The notes: generated by a model not told the origin, from the sequence alone. A stretch of 64,000 nt of DNA from Roridomyces roridus (GCA_029378245.1 JARKIF010000092.1:61378-125377), one strand, 5' to 3'. Counted from the first letter of the stretch, positions 10,494 to 21,771 are shown. Numbers and translations are program-made.

Positions 10494-11609
10494 ATGTCCC
10501 ATCACGGCAGCCCCATCCCCTATGACCAGCCTCAGGCTGGTTACTCGTACCCTCCCCAACAAATCTACCCCTCCCGCCCTCCTACCCGTTCTCCCCCTCG
10601 CCCCCTTCCCACACGACCCGACTCACAACCCCCCGCCCAGCCTGGCCTGACTGAGTTACTTCAGGCCCTCCCCCCACGCCCGGCACCAGCAAGGATGACG
10701 CTGGCCCGGCTTCCCCCGCCGTTTGACGGCAATGACAAATCCAAGTGGGAAACTTGGAACGATAGTGTCATGACTTACCTCATGGCCTACGAACACGACT
10801 TTGGTACGGATCACCGACGTATCTTTTTCGTGCTCTCGTTGCTGGGCGACGAGAAGAGTACTGCGTGCCCGGCCTCGAACTGGTCACGCAACTGGAAGGC
10901 GAAGCATTTTCGCCTTGATCAACCCCGTCCCTCCTTCGCGGAGTTCTTGACGGAGTTGGAGTCGACGTTCGCGGATCAGAACGTCAAGGAGACGGCGCTA
11001 TTGCGCCTGATGAACACTCGGCAGGGAACGTCCACCCTGGCCGACTTCCTCCAGTCGTTCGAGTTGAACGCGGAGCAGGCGGGCTACACGCCCGGAAACG
11101 TGCTGCATGACACATTCCTGTGTCAAGCATTGGAAATCCTGGTCTCGGACCAGGTACGCAAACAGCTGTATGCTGGAGGCGTCGAGATCCCGGGAACCTA
11201 CCCCGGATTGAAAAGCCGGTTGATGACCATCAACGGCATCATTGAGCGCAGGAAGCTCATCAACTCTCGCTGGGGAGCGGGAGGTGGAATGTTTTGGACG
11301 CCGGCGCAGCAGCAGCCGCCGCCCAAATTCCCCAAGGCCACGACACTGGTGCCGCCGCCTCGACCCCAGGGGACGGCCCCCCATTTGGCGACCCGGGTCA
11401 CTCCCGGAAACCCAGCGCCGATGGATGTGGATCGAACGCGGCAGGCCGCATTCAAGTGTTATAATTGTGGCAAGGAGGGCCACATGAAGCGGGAGTGCCC
11501 GGAGCCTCCCAAAAAGAAGTTTAATATCCGGTCGATCAAGACCGAGGACTACACGCAGGAGGACCTGCAGGCTCTCGCAAGCATGCTCCGCGAGAAGGGT
11601 TTTTGTTAG
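10494..11609 (+). CDS. gag: Gag (capsid/nucleocapsid) of the gypsy element
   Basis: Encodes about 371 residues from the ATG at 10494 to TAG at 11607-11609. The first 70 residues are Pro-rich and low-complexity. The capsid-like region follows (PPPFDGNDKSKWETWNDSV, then SFAEFLTELESTFAD, ALLRLMNTRQG and FLQSFELNAEQAGY). Near the C-terminus is one CCHC zinc knuckle, CYNCGKEGHMKREC (about 11457-11498), for RNA binding. Gag packages the element RNA in virus-like particles. The frame is open a little upstream of this ATG, but the next in-frame Met gives the natural start. The stop overlaps pol in the -1 frame at a GGGTTTT heptamer, so Gag is also the N-terminus of Gag-Pol. Confidence 0.92.
   Translation: MSHHGSPIPYDQPQAGYSYPPQQIYPSRPPTRSPPRPLPTRPDSQPPAQPGLTELLQALPPRPAPARMTLARLPPPFDGNDKSKWETWNDSVMTYLMAYEHDFGTDHRRIFFVLSLLGDEKSTACPASNWSRNWKAKHFRLDQPRPSFAEFLTELESTFADQNVKETALLRLMNTRQGTSTLADFLQSFELNAEQAGYTPGNVLHDTFLCQALEILVSDQVRKQLYAGGVEIPGTYPGLKSRLMTINGIIERRKLINSRWGAGGGMFWTPAQQQPPPKFPKATTLVPPPRPQGTAPHLATRVTPGNPAPMDVDRTRQAAFKCYNCGKEGHMKRECPEPPKKKFNIRSIKTEDYTQEDLQALASMLREKGFC
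11597..11603 (+). promoter_or_regulatory. -1 ribosomal frameshift site between gag and pol
   Basis: GGGTTTT lies in phase as G-GGT-TTT, exactly the X-XXY-YYZ form of a slippery heptamer, two codons (TGT TAG) before the end of gag. Slippage by -1 continues GGG TTT TTG TTA into the pol frame. A stem with AGGGC (11608-11612) and GCCCT (11637-11641) could follow about 5 nt downstream as the stimulatory structure. Confidence 0.75.
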
Positions 11610-14600
11610 GGCGCCCGGTCAAGGCCGAACCAGTGTGCCCTCCCGTATCTATTATCCATGGACAGTATACGCCGCTAGAGGCGGTAACGGACAGCACGAA
11701 CAATGTGCAAAATAGTGTACCTGTAAATTATGTAGAAAAAACTAGCCTACAACGTAGTATACAAGAATTTCTTGTAGGCGAAGTAGAAAAGCCAAAAAAA
11801 ATACGTATCTTGCAGAATGAGAACCGGAAACGTAATTTAAAGAATCGTCGCATGGATGAAGAAAACAAGCGCTGGAGCGCTTTTAAAAAGGCCCCTGGAA
11901 CCCAAACCAGTGATAAAAATAGTGAGAAGAAAAAGGGCGGCGATGCCGCGGAGGCTCAATCCTCGAAAGAGGAGGTAGCGCCTAAGCATACACGGGTGCC
12001 GTTCGGTCTCAGGAAGAAAGAGGCCGCACAATGGCTAGCACGCCGTGCTATGGGAGAGACGGAACAACGCTTAGCTCAGGAGCTGCGTGAGTTCCAACGG
12101 CAACGTGTCCACCACGAGATGTTGGTGGCAGTCCAGCTGGAAGCACTGGACACAGGGAAAACACGTTCCATTCGTGCGTTGCTGGACAACGGGTGTACCA
12201 CCACATGCATGGACAGGGACTATGCCAAGGCCGAAGGCTTCGAGCTCAAAAAACTCGACATGCCGATTGTGGCCAGGAATGCCGACGGGACCGAGAACAC
12301 CAAAGGCAAGATCACTCATTACGTAGAGATGATCATGTCTATCGGCCCGCATGTCGAAAGACAAAAGTTCCTGATCACGGGCTTAGGCAAAGCACGTGTG
12401 TTTATTGGGTACGATTGGTTGTTTAAACACAACCCAGAGATCAACTGGCGGGACCAGACGATGAAGTTCAGCCGATGTCCGGCAGAATGTGGCATGACCG
12501 GACTGGAATCCGGAAAAGGTGTCACACGGGAGGAAGCGGTGGAAGAAGGCGAATCGATCCTATTGGTCGATTTCGCGCCTGTTGTGGAGCTGCGAAGCAA
12601 GGCGACGCAGGCACAGCAGATGGCCGAACAGGCTTCGGCAGAAAAGGAAAAATTGACGGAAGACAAGATCCCAGAGCAATACCGGGAGTACGTCAAAGTT
12701 TTCGCAAAAGAGTCCTTTGACTCATTGCCGGAAAAGCGGCCTTGGGATCATGCGATCGAATTAAAGCCCGGATCAAAGGCTGTCGATTGCAAGATCTATC
12801 CACTCTCGTTAGGCGAGCAAGAAAAGCTGAACGAGTTTCTTGAAGAGAATCTCAAGAGAGGACGGATCAGACCATCCAAGTCGCCGATGGCTTCGGCATT
12901 CTTTTTTATTAAAAAGAAGGACGGGTCCCTTCGACCGGTACAGGATTACCGGAAGCTCAATGAGATGACGGTGAAGAACAAGTACCCGTTGCCTCTGATC
13001 TCGGAGCTGGTCAACAAACTCCGAGGAGCTAGATTCTTCTCCAAGCTTGACATACGTTGGGGTTACAACAATGTACGGATCAAGGAGGGAGACGAGTGGA
13101 AAGCGGCTTTTCGGACCAATCGGGGATTGTTCGAGCCACTTGTGATGTTCTTTGGGTTGACAAATTCACCGGCCACGTTCCAAACCATGATGAACGACAT
13201 TCTTTGGGATCTCATCAACGAGGGCCATGTGATTGTATACCTAGACGACATCTTAATTTACACAGACTCCCTGGAGGAGCATAGAAGGATTGTTTCACGC
13301 GTCCTGGAGACGTTAGAAAAGAATAAATTATTCTTGAAACCCGAGAAGTGTGAATTCGAGAAGACGGAGATCGAATATCTCGGGGTGATTATTTCCCACA
13401 ACTCCATGCGGATGGACCCGGTGAAAATCAAAGGGATCATGGAGTGGCCAATGCCAAAGAACGTCAAGCAAGTGCAGGCGTTCCTCGGCTTTGTTAACTT
13501 TTATCGGCGATTTGTCCGCGGCTTTGCCGACATTGCCAGGCCCCTCACTAAGCTGACGGGGAAGGCTGCGTGGTCCTGGGGACCGGAGCAAGAGAAGGCG
13601 ATCAACAAGTTGAAGGAACGGATCACGGAGGATGTCATCTTGGCATTGCCAACGGATGATGGGGAATATCGGCTTGAGGCCGATGCATCAGACGGAGCGG
13701 TTGGAGCAGTGCTCAGCCAACTCCAAGAAGGAGTATGGAGGCCTGTCGCTTTCATGTCTCACGGCATGAGTGACACCAAGAGGAATTACGAGATCTATGA
13801 CAAGGAGATGCTCGCAATCATGCTTGCTCTTGATGAGTGGAGGCAATTCCTACTCGGTGCAAGGCACACGTTCGAGGTTCTGACGGATCACAAGAACCTC
13901 CAATACTTCAAAAAGCCGCAGAAAATCAATCGTCGGCAGGCACGATGGATCATCGAGTTGTCGCAGTACGACTTCTCGTTACGGCACCGGCCCGGAGCTT
14001 TGAATAAGCAGGCCGATTTGTTATCCCGCAGGGCGGATCATGACCAGGGGAAGGAGGACAATCAGGAAGTTGTCCTGCTTAAGCCCGAATATTTCCGAGC
14101 GCAGGAAATCACGCTCGAAGGCGTCGAGAAGGATCTCCTGGAAGAGATCCGAGCGGAACGCAAACGGGACGGCAGCATGAGGTCTGCCTTACTGAAAAAG
14201 CTCCCTAGATGGGAGGAGGAGGACGGCATTGTCTATTACAATGGCCTTATTTATGTTCCGCATAACACGGAACTTAGAAATAAAATTATTGGACTCCATC
14301 ACGATCCGGCGATCGTGGGACATCCCGGAGGGAACCGGACCCAGGAGCTCGTTGAACGAAACTACTGGTGGCCGAAGCTCGGCAACAATGTTTCCGAGTA
14401 TGTAAAGTCGTGCGAAGCGTGTCAGAGGTCACGAGTTCTTCGGCACAAGCAGGGCAAGCTGAACCCGCACAAGATTGCGGAAGGTCCCTGGCAGATCATT
14501 TCGATGGACTTGATCGGGCCGCTGCCGATTAGCAACGGTCACAACGCGATTCAAGTCTGGGTGGACACCTTCAGCAAAATGATTCACGTGGAGCCCACAA

Positions 14601-15835
14601 CCATGGAAATCACGGCTGAAGGAGTTGCGCGTTTGACACGCGACCGTGTGATTAGATATCACGGGGTACCTCAAAAGATCATCTCGGATCGGGATCCGAG
14701 ATATGTAGGAGGCTTTATGCGGGAGCTCAATAAGATCCTGGGGATCTAAATGAACCCGAGTACGGCACACCATCCGATAACCGACGGGCAGACGGAGCGG
14801 ATGAACCAGGAGATCGAGAAATATCTCCGAATATTTATAAATTATCATCAGACGGACTGGGCCGAGTGGCTCTCCCTGGCGGAGTTCTGTTACAACGACA
14901 AGGCCAGTTCAGCAACGAAGGCCTCGCCGTTTTATTTAAATACCGGCTATCACCCTTGGAAAGGGATCGAGAATGCCGTGGAGACGAGGAATGAGGCCGC
15001 CGAGGAGTTTGGCACGAAAATGAAGAAAATTCGTGATGAAGCCACGGCGGCATTAGAAAAAACACAAAAAACAATGGAAAAATCATATAATCTACGACGG
15101 CGACCAGCGCCAGTATTTAAAAAGGGAGACAAGGTCTGGATTGAGGCGACGAACATCCAGACAGATAGACCCTCGAAGAAGCTGGGAGATAGGAGGCTCG
15201 GACCGTACGAGGTTCTGGAGAAAGTCGGAGCGTCTTCCTATAGGTTGAAATTGCCGAGCACGGACAAGTCACATCCGGTGTTCAACGAGGCGATTCTCAC
15301 ACCGTATACGGAACCGCCCGAGAATCGAAGGGAGAAATGGCCGCCGCCGAAAATCATATCCGGCGAGGAGGAATATGAGGTGGAGGAGATTCTGAAACAC
15401 CGCAAGATGGGGCGCGGGTTTCAATATTTAATAAAGTGGAAGAACTATCCTATGGGAGAAAGGACGTGGGAACCATCGCGCAACTTGACGCATGCAAAAA
15501 AGCTGTTGGACAAATATAACAGGGAACACAGCATTGATGTCAGGACACTACCCACGCTCCCGGCTGGATATTGGGACGGCGAATGCAAAAGATTCGTCCC
15601 AAAGGAGGAGTCCCAACAATACTCAAAGAAGAAATTATTTATACCCGATGAAAATTGGTTTGTCGACATCGACGAGGACGTCGATCCTAGAGAGGGGGTA
15701 ATGTCACGCGCTGACCTATTTGCGCACGTGACAACGCCAAACAAACCCGATATACATTGGCGCCGCACAGCGTTAAAGTCATGGGAACCCTGTCTCGATC
15801 GGATTGAAGAAGAAGCCGAGGAAGACATTATTTAA
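11603..15835 (+). CDS. pol: Pol polyprotein: protease, RT, RNase H, integrase, chromodomain (one in-frame stop)
   Basis: Expressed by -1 frameshift from gag. After a basic spacer come the aspartic protease (ALLDNGCTTTCMD, about 12175-12213; Asn replaces the usual Ser/Thr in D-S/T-G), reverse transcriptase with VIVYLDDILIYTD (about 13230-13268), RNase H (LEADASDGAVGAVLSQ, about 13675-13722), integrase HHCC (HHDPAIVGHPGGNR, CEACQRSR) and the D-D-E core (MDLIGPLPIS, ISDRDPRYVGGF, TDGQTERMNQEIEKY). A GPY/F-like module (RRLGPYEVLEKVG) and a chromodomain (YEVEEILKHRKMG...YLIKWKNYPMGERTWEP, about 15372-15476) follow. A TAA at 14747-14749 interrupts integrase, in the same frame as the continuation ATG at 14750; Lys AAA to TAA would explain it. 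The final 44 codons lie inside the 3' LTR. Without readthrough, integrase and the chromodomain would be lost. Confidence 0.93.
15687..15701 (+). promoter_or_regulatory. Polypurine tract of the gypsy element
   Basis: AGAGAGGGGGTAA lies immediately before the 3' LTR, as expected for the plus-strand primer. It is inside the pol coding sequence (codons for Arg-Glu-Gly-Val). Confidence 0.75.
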
Positions 15836-16177
15836 AGACGTGGGATAAGTTTCATATTTATGCACGACAGCGTGGATGAGGGATGAAGTTTTCGATCAGT
15901 GAACTGTCAGATCATGACAGGCTTCTATGAAGAACACGGTGTAGACATGACAATAGGAAACGACAAAGATGCAGAACAATAGTGCATGTCGGAAGCCAGG
16001 ACAATTAGTGTAGCATTGTAGATCTATTCCTCATAGTATAAAAGCAGTAGCTAGTCGTCGTATTCTGTACCCTCTCCTAGACTTTTATTCAGTTCATTTT
16101 ACGAGCTTTAGTAGCGCACTACCCAATCCACAGCATCTTACCGCTGTTGGACGCGTGAAACAAGTCTTGTCGTGACA
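15702..16177 (+). repeat. 3' LTR of the gypsy element
   Basis: Same 476-bp sequence as the 5' LTR with no difference seen by eye. The pol stop codon TAA is at 15833-15835, so U3 doubles as protein-coding sequence. Followed by the ACCTT target duplication at 16178-16182. Confidence 0.95.
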
Positions 16178-17586
16178 ACCTTAAAATCATGAAGACCGTG
16201 CTTTTTGAAGTGTTCGTTTCGGGCCGTAGCGGAACTGTTGGGAGCCGTTCGCACGACTTTCACCATGCCCTGCGTGGTACGCTTGGGGAACGTGCGTGTG
16301 ATGTCCGGAAGGTCGTCATGGTGGACGAGACACTGGGGGCAGGGATGGAGGGATCGAGAGTTCCGTATGGCGAGCCACGCAGCTAGCTCCTCCAAGTCCA
16401 TGGACTCAATGAGGACGCCGGGGTGAGTGAAGCGCACCACACCGTCGCCAAAACGCAGCGCTTCGCCCGTGTGTGAGAGGTCTTTGATAGACGCAAGAAT
16501 GCGCCTGCAGACCTCACGGTAGATCAGCCGCTTAATCCGATCGTAGTCTGACCTTTCGTTACTCTTCAGATTTTTGGGGTCGATATGGGCTATTTCAGGG
16601 GGCTAGATATTTGCTCCAGTCATCAGTACCACAGAAAATTCCCTAAATTTCCACTTGCCATCGTGACGAAGCCGACCAAGGTCGATCCGCCGTTTCCCGA
16701 GCCGTTGCGTGTCATTGAGTGAATCCAGGACCCGCGGAGCAGAATGGGATGCATCTTGACCTTCGTCGACACCAACCCCTTGTCCAACCAGACATGAAGG
16801 CCAAGATAACAGGAGGGCATCGACGGATCGTCTGGAAGGGAGTCCTGTTCGGCGCAATTGAGCAAATGAGCGCAAAAGGGAAGTTGAGCACGCACATCAA
16901 TCTCTCTCCAGGTCTCCCCGGTACAAGGTTCATCGTATAGGGGATTCGAGTAGTCAATCTGTCCGTTCAAACAGAGATAGCATTCCTGCGAGAACCAAGT
17001 GCTCACAGGTGCCAAAGTCTCGTCGGTAATCCAACGTTTGATGATCTTCCACGCATCACGCAGTTCGATGTCGACCTTGTACCTCCCACTGAAAACCTTC
17101 CCATCAAAATCCACGTGAAAGGTTTGAGACTCGAACTACGGAGTGAATGAGTGTAAGCACAGAAGCAAAATGCTAGGATCGGACCTGAACATTGCCGAGA
17201 CGAGCAACTTCCACAACCTTGTCCAGGTCCGCGTGAGTTCGAAAGCTGACGAGACAATCCGTCAAGAAGGCGCCTGAACGGAGATCTCGGAGGTCTTTGT
17301 TGATTTGAGCGTTTGGCATCCGCCTTTTCACGCAACGTGAAGCAAATTTGTGGTCGTGATAGCTTCGGAATGGAGCCCACGGACAATCATCTGTTGATTC
17401 GGAGAGAGTAGATGACTCGGGTTGCGATGCTTTGTCATCGAGACTGATGATTTCAGGTTCTTTATGTGCGTGCAGGTGGTGTTTGACGTAGATAAAGCGA
17501 CGGGGTAGGGAAGGGGGATCGCACGTATCTGGACTAGCCGCAGGTGATGAGGGGCTCGGCCCGTCTGCGTCGAAACTGAGCTCCAT
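16178..17586 (-). pseudogene. Plavaka-like transposase, central part
   Basis: Reads from about 17586 downwards. Exon one includes CPWAPFRSYHDHKFASRCVKR with DLRSGAFLTDCLVSF. After a GT-AG intron (about 17137-17185) comes DAWKIIKRWITDETLAPVS, YLCLNGQIDYSNPLYDEPCTGETW, and LHVWLDKGLVSTKVKMHPILL followed by RNGSGNGGSTLVGF. After another intron come SNERSDYDRIKRLIYREV, RFTHPGVLIESMD, HPCPQCLVHHDDLP and ARNEHFKKHGLHDFK. The open frame runs to AAG at the exon edge, and the gypsy insertion falls precisely at the following GT donor (the target ACCTT reads AAGGT on this strand). The sequence resumes at 9516. This is the N-terminal/core region of a Plavaka-type transposase. The reading frame itself appears intact. 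Confidence 0.75.
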
Positions 17587-17814
17587 ATCGGCGTCTTTGA
17601 CTCACCTTGTCCACCTAGGTTTACGCATTATATAGGGATTTCAGTCCATACCCCGAACGTGTTAATTCAGGGGTGCACCAAAAGGTCATTTCCCGGGACC
17701 CTACGGGCAAAACCGGTTGGCCCACGGCTCCGTCGGCATTCCTGCTATGATTCGGCACCCACGGCAATGCTGTGCAGCACTGGTTAACCACTTATTCAGC
17801 CGGGATAACCTCCC

Positions 17815-18085
17815 CTCGCGTTAACGCGTAAAATACCCCTTCGATTAACGCGAAAGATGCTGTTCGCACCCCTTCACTCAACGCGATAATACACGCTTTA
17901 ACAGGCATCAAACAAACAAGGTGAGAAAAAAAAACAGGACAACGCGTGATCATGTATTCAACGTGTTAAATGAGACAAAGAGCGTGACTATATACTTATA
18001 CTTAACGCGTTAAATGAGAACAAAGAGCGTGACCATCTATTTAACGCGTAGAAAGGCATCCCAGCCATTCAACGCGTTAAACGCC
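17815..18085. repeat. Left subterminal cluster of TTAACGCGTTAA-like motifs
   Basis: About eight full or degenerate copies of a 12-bp palindrome: GTTAACGCG at 17821, ATTAACGCG at 17844, TCAACGCG at 17878, CAACGCGTG at 17940, TCAACGTGTTAAA at 17959, TTAACGCGTTAAA at 18002, TTTAACGCGT at 18040 and TTCAACGCGTTAAA at 18067. They lie between the left end and the transposase stop codon. Confidence 0.8.
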
Positions 18086-18098
18086 ATCCCAAATGCAG

Positions 18099-21000
18099 CT
18101 ACTCGTCCACCTCACCACCCATCAGCAGCTCCTCATCGCTGTCAACGTCACCCCGGCCATCGCTACCCTCTCCATCCGACACATGCCCTTCACCCTCCTC
18201 CACCGTCGCCGCAGAAAACCCGTACGGCAGCACCTCAGGCCGGTGCCGCTTCTGACCCCTACGCAGAGGAGCTGCGGTACGTACCGCCTCAGCTCGCTGG
18301 TGAAGCTCCCGGCAAAGATGAGCCTGCTTTGCGGCGTAGGCTACCTTTCCCTCCGCGATCTCAGCATCTATCACCCCCACCCCCACCGCAGCGCCCCTAA
18401 CCTGCCACAGCCGTTCTCGATACTGGTGCGTGGCAAGGAGGCGCCGCCACTCCTCCTCCAGCATGCGTCGCTCCTCCGTCCAACGGCGAGATCGTGCCCA
18501 TGTCTTCGCGTATTCGATGCGTAGAGCTGGGCGAATGTCAATCGGAGCTGCACCCAAAAAGGAAATCGAAAGTACTCACCCTCGTCGAGGTCGACATCAG
18601 TGCCAGAAGTGCCAGCCATGGTCCAAATCCACGACACCTCCCTGAACTTCTCACCTCCACGCACCGGCCCCTCCTCGCCATCACCCATCTCCACGTCTTC
18701 CTCCGGCAAGCCGCCCTCCCTGCGTAGCTGCTGCGCCCGATCCGTTGCGCGCTTGCGCTTCTCTCCCTTCTTGGCGAGATCATCCGCGTTCTCCATGCAA
18801 CGGATGTCGACTTTCCGCAACCTCGGCCACCCAACCGCTGTTTCATCCCCTCCAGCCAAAGACAGCCTCGCTTGCCACCCCATCTGGAACTTCTCAGAAT
18901 GGGCTCGGATCTTGCTTTCGTTTCGGGCGACCAGCGTTCGCGAGCGAGTATTCTGGGCCTGATGCCGAGAGTAGTTCTTCTTGTACAGCAGCAGCCGCGA
19001 TTTCATATGCAGCTGATTTCGGAGGCGCACAAGCACAGCGTTACACGCAGGGACGTCGCGGCTGGTGAGTGCTAGAATGGCAGCCGGCTGGTAGGTAGCC
19101 TGCAGCGTACGGAAGCGAGTAAGCCGCCTGTTAAACTTGCTGCGAAGCTGCTTCAAGCTCTCCTTCGAGGACACTGCTGAGCTAGCTTTCTTGAGCTCCA
19201 CCTGCAGCCGAATTTTGCGCCTGTAAGAGAAACTAATCAGAACAAATCTCAATCTCAAAGGCGCAACCCCCACTCACTGGCTATCCTCCAGCTCGAGGCC
19301 CAGCGTGACGAAGGCACACGGGCTGACGTCGTGTACCCGTGTTCTCCCGGCCGCCACCTCCTTCTCGTCCTCCTCCTCTAGCCGCTTGCGCACCTCCGCC
19401 TCCGTCAAACCCTTCACCGTGGCCTCGTACGGGTTAGGTTTCGAGCCGTCCGCCTCATACTCCTCCACCATCTTCCTCCAAACCGGGGCACGATCTTCCT
19501 GCTGCTGGGTGAAGGCTGAAAAAGCCTGTAGCTGCACTATTTCCTCCTTTCTGGCTACATCCAAACACCGACGCAGGAGATCAGCTGTCAAAATCGTCAG
19601 AAGAGCCCTGGAGAAAATGGGAAAGGACTCACGAAGACCGATGGTCTTGAGCCAATTCCAAAAGCTCCAGTGGCAGTCGAGTGCGTCGTGCCTCGCACCC
19701 GGGCCACTAACCCTCGTGCTTGTCGCAATTCCCCCAATGGAGGCCCACGGGCGCTCGATTCCCTCACCATCCGTCTGACCGCTACCCGGCACGTAGTTCA
19801 GGGAATACCGGACTTGACAGTCTCGCGTATGCCCGTGTATATGCATCTTGGGGATGACGAACCGGAAGAGCTCCAGCAGCATCGCAAGCCGTATAAGGGG
19901 AGGGAGCTCCTTCAATCTTTCCAGCACATAGATCGCCCACTGGCAGACGATGTCGTAGGAGACGATCTTGCGGATGCGAGGGTCGAGATGACGGAGGATG
20001 GATGCGAAGACCCAGTCGGTGTTAGCGAACCTGGGACGATGTTAGTTGAGCCAAAACCACGGCGGAGGCATGGAATAACACAAAGCCGCACCTTTCGCCT
20101 TTCTGAAGATCCCCCACGCCGTTCGGCTGCACAAATTCGTGGCGAGCGCAGACGCCCATGACAACACCGGTGGTGGCGTAACCCCTGGAGAATTTGGTGT
20201 TGGCGTAATCGAGCGCGGCAAGGCCGCTGCATGTACTCATCTGGAATATATAAGTCTGCCATTTGTAGAGAAGGAAGGATATAGTCGTACCTCCTTCTGA
20301 TCCGTCACAGTAAGCAGATACTTACGGTACTCCTCTGGCTCCACCACATACGCCCAGCCCGTACCGAGGCCTGGATCGCGCAGCTCGCTGGAGATGATCC
20401 GTCGCTTCAGTCGGAAGCAAGCGTCCAGAGCCAGGACCATGACATACAAGCACCTTGCACAATCAAAATCAGCATCGCGTGCCAGGAAACTCGAGAGGCA
20501 AAAACTTACTGGTCCTCGGGCGCGGCGTTCTCAAAACCCTCGGGTAAATTCACTCCTGGGCGGGGACACACAGGGCAGAGAACAGCCAGCTCACCGGGGG
20601 ACGTGCCCGTTGAGCCGGATTCTGCGTGCCCTCGCCCTCCACGTTTCAGCAGAAGCAGGTGCCGCCATTGACGTGCCATCCGCAAAAACGGTTCGTAGCG
20701 ATCCGGAGGCTCCACGCCCGTGTTATCCGTCAACCGTTCCAACACGCAGTAAAAGTCGTAAGCTGTCATCTTTGACTGGTGGGAGTAGAGGGTGAAGCGG
20801 TCGAGAGCAGTGAATGTGGCGCAAGTACGAGGCCGCTTGTCCGTCGAAGGATACCAGCCAAAGCGGAGGAGCTGCAGATGATGATGTAGGAACTGCGGGG
20901 AGCGGGACTCTGCTTGCAGCTGGAGCTCGCAGCCACAGAAGTCCACCGCGACTTCGTGGAAGCCATTGTCGTGGAGGACAATAAAACCCTCATGGGCAGG

Positions 21001-21771
21001 ATGAGGCGCCGAGCAACATCCGTTGGCATGGTGGCCGAGTTGGACGCGAAGCCCCATGGACTTGAGATTATGTCGGGCAAAGAACGCGCCATTCCATTTC
21101 TGTCCAAAGAATTAGTAGCTGCAGATGACGACCAGAAGGAAGAATATACGGCAATTCTATGCAACGGCAGGTGGGCATGCGAGGAGACGCAGCAGTCGCT
21201 GCACAACATCTCTCCTCCACAGCAGTCCTCGCATCGAAACAAAGCTGCTCTCCCGCTGCCTATGCACCGCGGACAGATATCACCCGATTTACCGCGCCCA
21301 TCCCTCCAGAGCAGCGTGTCGAGGTACGTGTCTCGCAGCTCCGTGTGCCATCTTGCCATAGCCTCGTCCTGCTACCGTCAGTTTGCAGCACAACAAAAAG
21401 GTGAAGAAAACGCACCGCGCGCTTCACCCTTGGAGGACTCTGCTCCGTGTTTTCAGTCCACTCCTCGCCCCAGATACCGTCCTGCAAATCGTATCGCTCC
21501 TCACCAAGCCAATGCGTGTCCGTTGTCACTGCTTGGACGGATTGTGTGGGACCGGATCATCGACGTTTGACCGGAGATGAAGACGTCGCCACGGGCTGAG
21601 CCTGCCGAAGAATGCGCCGCCCATCTGCAGAAAGTCCCTCCTTCACTGCCCACACCGAAACCACCTGGTAGTCGTCTGACGAGTCAGAATCCGACCCGCC
21701 GACAGTGACGGTAGTGGCTGCAGCAAGAGTTGTAGGTCGTCTTGCTTGTTTTTTCTGGCGGGGTGGCATCA
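18099..21771 (-). CDS. KDZ-type transposase
   Basis: Multi-exon gene from MPPRQKKQARR (ATG at 21769-21771) to the stop at 18099. The N-terminal third has a CxC2-type cysteine cluster (WHTELRDTYLDTLLWRDGRG, then CPRC...CEDCCGGEMLCSDCCVSSHAHLPLHRI, about 21180-21330). The RNase H-fold core shows ALDACFRLKRR, CARHEFVQPNGVGDLQKGER, SYDIVCQWAI, PKMHIHGHTRDCQ and TDGEGIERPWA, the acidic catalytic and zinc-binding motifs of the KDZ family. The C-terminal part is charged and coiled-coil-like, ending in an acidic tail. It would cut and rejoin the element ends in the nucleus. A TGA at 21557-21559 interrupts the N-terminal exon; it needs either a 36-nt intron or a CGA-to-TGA mutation as explanation. Introns carry ordinary GT-AG borders. 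Activity is plausible but unproven. Confidence 0.85.

Larger units (their letters stand above)
9517..16177 (+). mobile_element. Complete Ty3/gypsy chromovirus (6661 bp), Tf1/sushi-like
   Basis: Two LTRs of 476 bp (9517-9992 and 15702-16177), identical as far as I can compare by eye, enclose a leader, gag, pol with protease, reverse transcriptase, RNase H, integrase and a chromodomain. A perfect 5-bp duplication ACCTT flanks the element (9512-9516 and 16178-16182). Order RT-RNaseH-integrase and the chromodomain place it among chromoviruses. The putative primer site is complementary to the element's own 5' RNA end, as in the self-priming Tf1/sushi group. Identical LTRs mark a very recent insertion, yet pol carries one in-frame stop. 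Confidence 0.95.

Noticed and set aside
10998..14848. Long minus-strand open frames opposite gag and pol.
   Set aside because: They mirror codon bias of the sense frames and match no family.
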